From Nemertoderma westbladi (lineage: Eukaryota > Xenacoelomorpha > Nemertodermatida > Nemertodermatidae), in NCBI GenBank assembly GCA_032718475.1, contig JAUCBJ010006741.1, positions 1-64,000 on the forward strand: DNA of 64,000 bases, written 5' to 3'. Numbering within the stretch: the stretch's first letter is position 1; the number at the start of each line of letters is the position of its first letter. Below, in pieces: positions 21,394 to 31,708 of the stretch. The translations under genes were made by a program, and so were the position numbers. The notes below the pieces were generated by a model. The model had not been told where the DNA came from and searched no databases. It saw only the letters and a list, made by a program, of their open reading frames with translations.

Positions 21394-23578
21394 GCTTATG
21401 TATACCGTTGAATGTCTACTGCTGTATTACAGTCTGAGTAAGTCTAGTAACTCAGTATTAACTGCTAGCCTAGTAATTAATTACCGTTACTGCTACTCAG
21501 TGTAGCGTGATATATATATAATATATTAGAATACCGGTATACTTATAGTATATATAACTATATAAGTATTATTACAGACTAGGTTTATCACAGAATACCG
21601 GTATAATTTTAGCACAAATATATATAAATATATAATAGGCCTATCGGAATACCGGTATACAGCTTACAGTTTGTAGGATATATAATTCTGAAATAGAATT
21701 AATTACAAGTACCGGTATAATTTCAGCCTAGATTTATAGAAATAAAGATAATAGGCCTATCGTAAATACCGGTATATCAATTATTTCAAATAATTGAATT
21801 TCTGTTACTTTAGGGTTACTTTGTTACTTTACTTACTTTATTACCGTTATTTGAGCAGTAATCCAACTGATATTGGAGACCTAATGGTTGTATGGTAGGC
21901 CTACTATTTATAAATCGTTAGATTTGATTTATAATATATATATACCCGTTTTAATGGGTTTTGTCAATGTTTGAAATAAATGTTATTATTTCTGGGGAGT
22001 AATCACTACACAAAGCGGTGCGCTTTCAGTGAAGTGTTACTTATAGGACACTAAAACAAATAATACTAATTTACCTAAGTTACTTAATACTACAAATTAC
22101 GTACAATTCGGGTTGAGATTACAATCTCTAAATAAACACAAAAATTTACAAAAACACAAATACGAATTTTTAGGGTAATTTTACAAGAAGTCTACAAACC
22201 AGCCTAACAAAGGGTTAGAAAACTGGTTATTACAACGGACAGGGTACTACGGTATTTGAAATAATAAGTAGTAGTAAATACACTGCGTTGTCTAGATAGG
22301 AAAATACCACCGCCTGACGACCTATAGCCGTATCGCTATAGGTTCTACGTTATGTATCACGGAGTGTTCCTACCTAGAAGTTAATAGAGCTAATCGAATG
22401 TGCCTATCAACCACTTTACAACACAAATATAATGCCTACAATAATTACTTCGGAAAGTACTGTACACTAAACCCTAAATTAGGTACGAGTACTTGTACAA
22501 CAGATAATCAGTAGTTAAATATACTTGAACAGCTAAAAGAACCACGGCATCTGCTGGAGTGACCGATGCACAAAATCACCAGTCTTTACCTACGCCGAGC
22601 AGCCCGTGTAGTACCGGGGTTAATTTAACTATAGCGGTATGTATAACAAACACAATTACTGTAGGAACAAACTTGGGGAATGAATGTTGCGGATAATCGC
22701 ATAAACTCTGAATAATAAATATTACGCTACGCGTACAAACTACTCAAACAAAATACAGACCGAACACTGACAGACTACTATCAAGCCTAAACAAACTACG
22801 GTATATGCAGACTCCGAAATGATTAGGGAGTATGCGCTCTAACCCAGTAGTGCGACTTATTCTTTAGTTGGGGGTTTACCTTACAGCGTTCGCTGCCCCT
22901 ACTGCCTAATCGTACTTAATCGGACAGATGATCTACACACGCGGCAATCCGTTCAGACCTAATAACAGCCAGACAACTATCCAGCCTACAAATTATCTAA
23001 ATAAAATTATACGCTACCCGTACAGACTTACACAAACAAAGTACAGACTAAACGATGGCAGACCACTCTCAAGCCTAAATAAACCACAGGACATGCAGAC
23101 TCCGAAATGATTAGGGAGTATGCGCTCTAACCCAGTAGTGCGACTTATTCTTTAGTTGGGGGATTACCTTACAGCGTTCGCTGCCCCTACTGCCTAATCG
23201 TACTTAATCGGACAAGTGCTCTACACACACTGTAATCCGTTCAGACTTAACAGCAATCAGACAACAGCTCAGCCTACAAATTGTCTGTACAATCTGATCA
23301 GGTTTACACGCCTTCTGTTCAATACTGGCCTACAAATAAATAAAACTTGACAGAAATAAGTAAACCATATAAAGGTATAAGGGGTGATCAATCCCTAATC
23401 CCCTAAACAGCCTACCGGTATACAACAATCAAATCGAATAATACTAGTGTACTTATACGGAAGTACCGGTTAGAACAGTTAGGCCTACTGACCTACAGAA
23501 TGTACCGGTTCAGGTTTACCGGTTGACCGGTACTTTCAACTTTATTGCTTACTGCAACAAAGAAGCTATATCCTTTAA
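21394..23578 (-). other. BEL/Pao 5' leader with internal repeats
   Basis: The 2.2 kb between the 5' LTR and the Gag start codon has no long ORF in element sense. Near 21500-21780 the string ACCGGTAT recurs with similar flanks (a block of roughly 115 bp appears twice). A 290-bp duplication occupies 22718-23298. The primer binding site should begin at 23578 in element sense (TTAAAGGATATAGC), but I cannot assign it to a tRNA. Confidence 0.7.
22718..23298. repeat. 290-bp direct tandem duplication in the BEL/Pao leader
   Basis: CAGACTCCGAAATGATTAGG and the 100 or so bases after it occur at 22807 and again 290 bp later at about 23097. The outer parts have diverged (CGCTACGCGTACAAACTACT versus CGCTACCCGTACAGACTTAC). 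It is non-coding. Confidence 0.9.
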
Positions 23579-24811
23579 TGTTCGCGCTTTCAGACCTTTG
23601 GCAGTTTAACCCACCAAATTAAGATGTCTTCTAGATATTAAATCTGTTTTTAGTCTATGACAAGTATTTGATTCACTACACTAGTCGAAACCAATCCGTG
23701 CGCGACCATTCACCCGCTGGAGATTCCCGGGAGATTGGGTTCGACGGTTTAATTTTGTTGCTATGTAAGCCTAATGTATTATTCGACTGACAGTATTATA
23801 TAATCTCTGACAATATTATTCACCTTCGGTAATATTAACAGTTCCTTTAGGACGTGGCGCTTTATCTATATAAACAGAGTTATGACTTAAACTACTCACA
23901 ACGATATGGCTTAATTATAATTCACATATATGGCGCATTCTTTAGGAATTGCTTCTTTAACAGACTCACTCATACACAATGCTGCACAATACTGCACACT
24001 AATCTGCCGATCTTCACTGATTTTAGTCACATATAAAAGGAACACAGACTGGCTCATGTAGGGTCTATCAAATAACATTAGATTCACTTCAAACCACTTT
24101 AACATAAGTCACAATCGTTTATCTGTAACCCTTCTCTCTTACCTTCGGTATATCAAGAACATTGGGTTTCGGGGTTATTTATCGTTATTCCAAATATAAT
24201 AATTCATCAACCATATTATGAAGAACTGACAGTAAATAGCAGTATAAAACAACAACTGAACACTGATTGTTATGAGTTTGCAATGTTTCAGCAGTCAGCA
24301 TGTATGATCAGTCATCAGAGTCTTTAGGTAGGTTAAAGGATATATGCCCTTTATAATTAAACCTACTAGTGTACGACTAAAAAACAGTAAAGCACAAAAT
24401 ACTTCCAAGCCGTTCTTTCTTTGGCTCAGGACTGAATGTAAACACTGCACATAGGCATTGCGTCATTTCTCGGAAATTTTCTGTACAAGGAGCCACAAAA
24501 ACGCTCTAATTGGCTGACTGAACTGAGAGACGCCGTAGAACAAAGGAAATCAACACGTATGAATGTCAGCTGTTAACCGTAGTCATAGTAACTACTGTTC
24601 AAGAGTAGCTATCACCCCTTTGCGTCACGAATTGCCATAGAATCATAAAATATGCCTTTCACAGTACACATACGGAGGAAATAGGTCTTAGATCCTCTAA
24701 AAACACCGATACAGCAATAATACGGTCTCTTACACTTATTAAATCAACTACAGAGTATTTTAATGTAAAAGATAATAAAAATAACGGGGCAATTCAGCAA
24801 AGGCTTTTACA
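23579..24811 (-). repeat. 5' LTR of the BEL/Pao element
   Basis: Same sequence as 12935-14166 with one extra T and two substitutions visible. It ends TTTTACA at 24811, directly followed by TTGGC and satellite. The promoter and polyadenylation signals should lie here, but I cannot place them reliably. Confidence 0.93.
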
Positions 24812-26988
24812 TTGGCTGAACCTATCTAGTGGGGTTGGCTGAACCTATCTAGTGGGGTTGGCTGAACCTATCTAGTGGGGTTGGCTGGACCTATCTAGTG
24901 GGGTTGGCTGGACCTATCTAGTGGGGTTGGCTGAACCTATCTAGTGGGGTTGGCTGGACCTATCTAGTGGGGTTGGCTGAACCTATCTAGTGGGGTTGGC
25001 TGGACCTATCTAGTGGGGTTGGCTGGACCTATCTAGTGGGGTTGGCTGGACCTATCTAGTGGGGTTGGCTGAACCTATCTAGTGGGGTTGGCTGAACCTA
25101 TCTAGTGGGGTTGGCTGGACCTATCTAGTGGGGTTGGCTGGACCTATCTAGTGGGGTTGGCTGGACCTATCTAGTGGGGTTGGCTGAACCTATCTAGTGG
25201 GGTTGGATGGACCTATCTAGTGGGGTTGGATGGACCTATCTAGTGGGGTTGGATGGACCTATCTAGTGGGGTTGGCTGAACCTATCTAGTGGGGTTGGCT
25301 GAACCTATCTAGTGGGGTTGGCTGAACCTATCTAGTGGGGTTGGCTGGACCTATCTAGTGGGGTTGGCTGGACCTATCTAGTGGGGTTGGCTGAACCTAT
25401 CTAGTGGGGTTGGCTGAACCTATCTAGTGGGGTTGGCTGAACCTATCTAGTGGGGTTGGCTGAACCTATCTAGTGGGGTTGGCTGAACCTATCTAGTGGG
25501 GTTGGATGGACCTATCTAGTGGGGTTGGCTGGACCTATCTAGTGGGCTTGGCTGGACCTATCTAGTGGGGTTGGCTGAACCTATCTAGTGGGGTTGGCTG
25601 AACCTATCTAGTGGGGTTGGCTGGACCTATCTAGTGGGGTTGGCTGGACCTATCTAGTGGGGTTGGCTGAACCTATCTAGTGGGGTTGGCTGGACCTATC
25701 TAGTGGGGTTGGCTGAACCTATCTAGTGGGGTTGGCTGGACCTATCTAGTGGGGTTGGCTGGACCTATCTAGTGGGGTTGGCTGGACCTATCTAGTGGGG
25801 TTGGCTGAACCTATCTAGTGGGGTTGGCTGAACCTATCTAGTGGGGTTGGCTGGACCTATCTAGTGGGGTTGGCTGGACCTATCTAGTGGGGTTGGCTGG
25901 ACCTATCTAGTGGGGTTGGCTGAACCTATCTAGTGGGGTTGGATGGACCTATCTAGTGGGGTTGGATGGACCTATCTAGTGGGGTTGGATGGACCTATCT
26001 AGTGGGGTTGGCTGAACCTATCTAGTGGGGTTGGCTGAACCTATCTAGTGGGGTTGGCTGAACCTATCTAGTGGGGTTGGCTGGACCTATCTAGTGGGGT
26101 TGGCTGGACCTATCTAGTGGGGTTGGCTGAACCTATCTAGTGGGGTTGGCTGAACCTATCTAGTGGGGTTGGCTGAACCTATCTAGTGGGGTTGGCTGAA
26201 CCTATCTAGTGGGGTTGGCTGAACCTATCTAGTGGGGTTGGATGGACCTATCTAGTGGGGTTGGCTGGACCTATCTAGTGGGCTTGGCTGGACCTATCTA
26301 GTGGGGTTGGCTGAACCTATCTAGTGGGGTTGGCTGAACCTATCTAGTGGGGTTGGCTGAACCTATCTAGTGGGGTTGGCTGAACCTATCTAGTGGGGTT
26401 GGCTGAACCTATCTAGTGGGGTTGGCTGGACCTATCTAGTGGGGTTGGCTGGACCTATCTAGTGGGGTTGGATGGACCTATCTAGTGGGGTTGGATGGAC
26501 CTATCTAGTGGGGTTGGATGGACCTATCTAGTGGGGTTGGCTGAACCTATCTAGTGGGGTTGGCTGAACCTATCTAGTGGGGTTGGCTGAACCTATCTAG
26601 TGGGGTTGGCTGGACCTATCTAGTGGGGTTGGCTGGACCTATCTAGTGGGGTTGGCTGAACCTATCTAGTGGGGTTGGCTGAACCTATCTAGTGGGGTTG
26701 GCTGAACCTATCTAGTGGGGTTGGCTGAACCTATCTAGTGGGGTTGGCTGGACCTATCTAGTGGGGTTGGATGGACCTATCTAGTGGGGTTGGCTGAACC
26801 TATCTAGTGGGGTTGGCTGAACCTATCTAGTGGGGTTGGCTGAACCTATCTAGTGGGGTTGGCTGGACCTATCTAGTGGGGTTGGCTGAACCTATCTAGT
26901 GGGGTTGGCTGAACCTATCTAGTGGGGTTGGCTGAACCTATCTAGTGGGGTTGGCTGGACCTATCTAGTGGGGTTGGCTGAACCTATC
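24812..26988. repeat. 23-bp satellite, right block (about 95 units) with a 736-bp higher-order repeat
   Basis: Continuation of the 8677-12934 array. A rare variant with GGGC in place of GGGG occurs at 25547 and 26283, exactly 736 bp (32 units) apart. The order of the three unit versions is the same across the 32 units preceding each, including three consecutive ggaTgg units. It ends abruptly at AACCTATC. Confidence 0.97.
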
Positions 26989-28287
26989 GCTATGTCTTAG
27001 TGACGAATTAAAATTAAATAAAAGATGACTAATTATTTATTGAGTTTGGCTTTTTTCAACTATAAACAACAAAATAAATTGAACAACAAGAATGGAAATA
27101 TGGAATATCAACACATTCTGCTCGTTTCTGTTTTTGAATTATTGCATAATTCCTATTTTGTTGTTTGAATTGATGAAAGGCTTTTTTCCCAGAAATTTTA
27201 TTTACAGTAGATAAAAATGGACTATTTGGTTACTAAGACTTTTTGTCCAGCCAACCCCTAACTTTAATAATTATCATATCGCTCTTGTTGGAGTTCATTA
27301 TCGCCGGTAACATTAGAAGGCAGGTGGCCGGCGTAAGTGGTACGTCTGCAAAATTATGTTCTGTGCTGCTGGTTGGAGAAAGTCGATGCATAAGATATTA
27401 ATTATTTGTATAGGCCTAATAGGAATGCTTGAGTGCGTTAGTGGCCACGACTTTTAATGGATCTTAAATAGATCTTATATTCTTTCATTGTACTCTGATT
27501 AATGCACTTTATGTGAGTTATTCTCCTGAGTATATTATACTATACGGTAAGTAAAGCAAGTGTGGATGAATCTCTGGTTCAATAAATTTAGAATATTTAG
27601 TGTCAGTAAAATATAATCAAGTTTGAATAAAATCACATCTGATTTGGAAATGTTTTTTGAGCACATTGATCGTCGATCCATGCTACCATGCTTATCACCT
27701 TTACTCCTTTATATCGGTGCGGCAAGACGAAAGAGGAGAAGATGAAAACGAGAAAGGAAAAGAGAAAGAAGATGAAAACCACTATTTAATAGCTCTTTTA
27801 GTTTTCAAGTTATAACAATTTCCATTTAGGGATTCCTATTGAAATTACTATTACTATGTATAATGAAAGGTCAATTATCTCCAAATATTTTTTTTATGAA
27901 ATTGTCAACTTCAAAACCCTACTACTTCTACAATTTTTGAGTAATTAGTATGGAAATTTCTGTGGGTGACTACATAGCGACCCTGCATAAAAGTATCAGA
28001 CAACTTTTTGAAATTTTTTGTTAATAAAATTTAATACTATTTATAACAAACCTAAAAATTACCATAAATTTGCTGCACCACATAGCTGTGCAGAATTATT
28101 TTAATAAAACTTCGCATTATACTGTAGTTATGTTGCCCCATCTTTGGTCTATCATATAAAAAATCTTTCATGTGATTAGATTCAAAAATTGCAAAAGCCT
28201 TATGTTTTTAGCCAAAACCAATTTTTTTTACTATTAACTACTATTAACTAATATTAAATAGGGAAGAATAAAAATTTTCTGAGTGTT
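26989..28287. other. AT-rich unique sequence
   Basis: No convincing ORF, splice structure or repeat. A purine-rich patch (GAAAGAGGAGAAGATGAAAA-like) lies at 27730-27775. Confidence 0.5.
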
Positions 28288-28473
28288 CCATAATGATTGC
28301 CCCCCCCCCCCCCCCCCCAACCCCCCCTGGCCAGCCAAAACTTCCAGACATGCACCTTAGTGTAATATATCATTCGAAAGAGAATTTAATTCTGAGCTTG
28401 CATGCAAAAATGTTGGGTCCAATACAAAAGTATAAAAAATTTACAGGCTATTCTTTAAACCTATCTTACTTTT

Positions 28474-28706
28474 AGCAGCAGCTTGGTCTAGTGGTTACAT
28501 TACTGGGCTTCCGATTAGGGATCCCTGGTTCGATCCCTAGATGGGGCATCACTGTTTGGGCACAGTGCCTTAAATGCTGCAGCCTAGCCCAACCCCGGCT
28601 TTCATCCTTCAGCGGTCGATAAATGGGAACCAAGGCAACTTGGGAAACAGGTTTACTGTGGAAGATCACCCATGGTGGTGAACAGGCATTCCCAGATTCT
28701 TCCATT
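28474..28706 (+). mobile_element. tRNA-derived SINE (about 233 bp)
   Basis: The tRNA-like head has an A box, TGGTCTAGTGG (28484-28494), and a B box, GGTTCGATCCC (28527-28537), at normal tRNA spacing, so it can drive RNA polymerase III transcription. A tRNA-unrelated body follows, including GGTCGATAAATGGGAACCAA and a segment ending TTCCATTC. It interrupts the left arm of the foldback element. Not a functional tRNA: the acceptor and anticodon stems do not fold cleanly. The minus-strand frame at 28472-28705 is chance. Confidence 0.85.
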
Positions 28707-28827
28707 CAATATTTGTAATTTAATCACAATTTAAAAAAATATAATTTATCCAGCGTTAGTCATCAGCTATACACCCATGTTTCCCCTTTCCAGCACGGGG
28801 AGCTCCTCGATAGTGACAAAGGATGTA

Positions 28828-28843
28828 GGCCCTTAAAAGGGCC
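28828..28843 (-). promoter_or_regulatory. Histone-type 3' RNA stem-loop
   Basis: On the minus strand it reads GGCCCTTTTAAGGGCC, preceded by CAACCAAAAC. This fits the 16-nt metazoan replication-dependent histone mRNA 3' stem-loop: 6-bp stem, four-base loop UUUA, C/A-rich upstream flank. No histone coding sequence precedes it (no H4, H3, H2A or H2B C-terminus in any frame), so it would be a stranded or captured 3' end. The small size means chance cannot be excluded. Confidence 0.45.
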
Positions 28844-29350
28844 GTTTTGGTTGAGTTCAGTTTGATTATGCCACAGAATCACTACCCTCTCTAAAAGTAT
28901 CATCTCTGATTCTGTAAACCACACGAAGATTGCACTGGAACTTGTCTTTTTAATTACTTCTGTTAGGCCTAATTCAGTAAAATTACTAAAGAAACACAAA
29001 TACCGGTAACGTAATACTGCAATATATTGCAATACAGCAAAAGTCAGACAGTAATAACTGTTTAAACAGGGCTGCATCCTGCAAAGCTGATGACTAACGC
29101 TGGATATATTCTATTTTTTTTAATTGTGATTAAATCACAAATATTGAAAAGTAAGAATTGTAGTAATTTAAAGAATTGCCTATAAAATTTTTATACTTTT
29201 GTATTGGACCCTAACATTTTTGCATGCAAGCTCAGAATTAAATTCTCTTTCAAATGATATATTACACTAAAGTACATGTCTGGCAGTTTTGGCGGCTGGA
29301 CCAGGTGGGGGGGGGGGGCGGGGGAGGGGGGGGGGGCAATTAAGTTATGG

Positions 29351-30363
29351 ATTTCCGGTAGACTAGCATCGTTAACGTACCTATATTCCAAATTATAACC
29401 TAAACCAAACAATTTTGAAACGCTGAGAATGATAAATCGAAGAGTTGTCCGAAAATGGTGTCCCCCCCCCCCCCCCCCACCCCCCTTAACGGATTACTGC
29501 CTTGAAGATGAGGTTAATCTCATTAAAGTCATGGTTGATCCTTGATAGGCATGATAAGTCGACATATCATGCTCAACGCAGCTGCAATGCATCACCCTGA
29601 TAATGCGGTTTATATTGAAATTGAAATAAACAGAAGTCTGCCAAGCATTGTTGTAAATTTGTTGGTACAGCTGCTGTAAATTTCCAACTTTACAACGAAT
29701 TTAGAAAATTTGTACTCAAAATTAGTTAGTATCACAGGAGTTGTTGTATTAAAAGCATGTGATCTAAATTTTAGAATATCATTTGTTAAAGTAGAGCAGT
29801 AAAAAACTACAATCACTGTTGCAGTTTTACCACTGACGTTTCCTATTTTGTGCATAGCGTGACCTGTTTTGAGAGTAATCTCAACGAAAAGACCTGCTTT
29901 TTAGGAGTATCTGTAGAATCGTGATCCAACATACAACTTATAATAATAGTAAAATGATCATAAGCACCAGTTATATCCTACTAAATTACTGTAAAACTTT
30001 CTAAGAGTTTACAATATAAAAATTCAAAGAAAGCATCAAATCTCAGTATATATATTTAACCACTGCACTGCCCATGTTACAATAGTTAGTGTAAGTTATT
30101 ATAACAAGTCAGACCCGATTATACTCTATAACCCCCACGCTCACCCACGTCGCCATTTGACCCGTAAACCCCGAATGCAATGCCCATCCCAGTGGTTCTG
30201 ATCATTAAGAACAATATTATCCTAGCCCAGCCAACAGGGTCTATCTACTCTTCTTGGATGACATTGTTTTAATAACTTCACATCATTGCAGGAAATATTA
30301 TTACACAGCAGCTTTATTATAGTAATTTTTAGTAAGAATTTGTAGTATTATTAAGTATTTTAC
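29351..30363. other. AT-rich sequence, probably intronic or intergenic
   Basis: No coding region recognised. A C-run lies at about 29462-29485. Because the GPCR exon to its right ends in a donor site pointing this way, part or all of it may be intron of that gene. The exon for TM6-TM7 was not found in the window. Confidence 0.5.
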
Positions 30364-30763
30364 CTTATTTCTATGAGGCGATTTACTCGGCTCTGTGCCA
30401 AGATTTAATTGCTTTCCGTTAGGGGGTGGTTGATAGCTGTGCATCGTCACTAGATGACATTTGTGTTGCTGCGAACCGCGTACGCGCTGCTTAGCTGTCC
30501 GATATATGCGGCAATACAGCAAAAACAAGCAAACCAATGGCAGATAGAAGCTACATACTGTCGAGTAAATTACGTAGCCCTTATTCGCCACAGGAAGTTC
30601 GCAAACACGATTTTTTGGGCTATTGTTATGAGGTTTCCTCCACCCAATCAGTGGAGGGATGCTAATGAATAAGGCACCCAACCAGGCAGTCATTATCATT
30701 ACGTATATGAGTTTCTTTGTACGTCGTCTTGTGTAGACTATTGCTTTTGTAACACTCCAATAC
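30364..30763 (-). CDS. Internal exon of a biogenic-amine-type GPCR (TM4-TM5)
   Basis: A 400-bp exon bounded by an acceptor (pyrimidine-rich TTTTTTTGTAG, then GTATTGG) and a donor (AAG, then GTAAAATA). It starts inside the DRY motif: (R)YWSVTKAIVYTRRRTKK. Then come TM4 (MIMTAWLGALFISIPPLIGW), extracellular loop 2 with the conserved Cys (NRVCELPVANKGYVI), TM5 (STVCSFYLPLVCLFLLYC with RIYRTAKQR) and part of the third intracellular loop. Class A rhodopsin-like; the PPLIGW and CEL…GYVIYS pattern best resembles tyramine/octopamine or alpha2-adrenergic/serotonin-type receptors. The first codon is completed from the previous exon (one base) and the last codon is complete. Other exons are not seen here. 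Open frame beyond 30364 (VKYLIILQ…) is intron. Confidence 0.85.
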
Positions 30764-31420
30764 CTACAAAAAAATAAATTCCATAAAAATCGTTAGATAA
30801 AAATACTATAAATTCCCCATATAAATAATTTAGGACTCTAATACAAAATACGGATTACTGCCGCTATATTACGATTATAATGAAACCTATTCTGTAGTCT
30901 TTATATCTTTATACTCGATATAATTTCACAGTCGCTGTAAACTGTTCCCTTTATGTGGGAGGCCAGCCCCATCCTCCAAACCAAGACCAGAACGCCACTT
31001 TATTGGCGATCCTCGGAGGCAATGCGACCTACAAAGATATAGACCCCTCCTAATTGTTATACACAATAAGATCGTATGGCAATTGAATCACTGATGATTT
31101 GACAATAATGTTGCAATAATGTAGTAAGAATTATTATTTTATATTCTGCATCAAAGTAGAACCAGTTGCGCCGCTATAATTTGTACCTTCATGATGTGTA
31201 GTTATAGACGGAAAGGAGCCACTTCTTAAAATCTGTAGCAGAAAATTTCCAGGAGCCGACTTTTTTTTTAACAATTGAGGTATCCTTATAATAATATGGT
31301 TGGAGAACTTGTAATTTTATAAATAATGTACAACTGATTATAATTATTGTAAAAGCTTTTTCAGTTTATTGAGAAAAAAACATAAATGGATCACTAGTCA
31401 ATTTGCAAACCTCTTGTCAT
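30764..31420. other. Non-coding, probably intron of the GPCR gene
   Basis: AT-rich sequence upstream of the GPCR exon acceptor. No upstream exon (TM1-TM3) was recognised here or further right. Confidence 0.45.
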
Positions 31421-31708
31421 TGTAAGCGGATCCATTCCGCTACACGCCACCTACCGGCAGAATGGGGAGGTGGACTGAATTACGAATCAGTTCAGGTATT
31501 TAGCCAATATTGCATACCAAAGAATGTAGGAAGCAATGTTAGCCAGTAGATGGTTTAACAACCCCTCTCAGGGGAGAGGGGCTAACACAGGGCAAGGGGG
31601 ACATGGGATTGTAGTAGTGGAATAAGCCGACCAATGGGAGGGCCACAGCTGGTAATTATAAGGTGTTGATTGGTTGGCCAACCTTACGTGTTAGGACTGT
31701 GTAATACA
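31421..31708 (-). repeat. LTR (288 bp) with adjacent polypurine tract
   Basis: On the plus strand it begins TGTAAGCGGATCC and ends GTGTAATACA (TG...CA). On the minus strand AAAATTAGGGGGAA lies immediately upstream of TGTATTACAC, as a polypurine tract precedes a 3' LTR. The block sharing TGTAAGCGGAT with the solo LTR at 5738 supports a related family. The element body would lie to the right, but no pol domain is recognisable there. Confidence 0.55.

Larger units (their letters stand above)
12935..24811 (-). mobile_element. Young BEL/Pao LTR retrotransposon, internally deleted (11.9 kb)
   Basis: Two direct repeats of 1,232 and 1,233 bp with TG...CA ends enclose 9.4 kb. They are flanked by TTGGC at 12930-12934 and 24812-24816, a 5-bp target duplication within the 23-bp satellite. 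The internal ORF lies on the minus strand, so the 5' LTR is the right one. The two LTRs differ at only about three sites by eye (near 13237/23881, 13314 and 13519), indicating recent insertion. Gag and protease are present. RT, RNase H and integrase are absent, so movement would need enzymes supplied by a related element. Confidence 0.93.
28288..29350. mobile_element. Foldback (long inverted-repeat) element with a SINE in one arm
   Basis: The left arm (28288-28473 plus 28707-28772) is the diverged reverse complement of the right arm (29077-29350). Matches include CCAGCGTTAGTCATCAGCT with AGCTGATGACTAACGCTGG, the GCATGCAA…GAGAATTTAATTCT block, and C-runs/G-runs at both outer ends. The arms enclose about 300 bp. 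The left arm is interrupted exactly where a tRNA-derived SINE begins. No transposase is present, so this would be a non-autonomous foldback or MITE-like element. No clear target duplication was found. Confidence 0.75.

Noticed and set aside
27240-27260. Possible continuation of the 23-bp satellite near 27.25 kb (CCAGCCAACCCC)
   Set aside because: Only a short inverse-like match to part of a unit; no array.
28472-28705. Functional tRNA gene suggested by A and B boxes
   Set aside because: Boxes are present but the arms do not form a clean cloverleaf and a SINE body follows.
28763-29077. 104-aa minus-strand ORF as a histone or other host gene
   Set aside because: No histone C-terminus or other domain; it spans the foldback centre and the stem-loop by chance.
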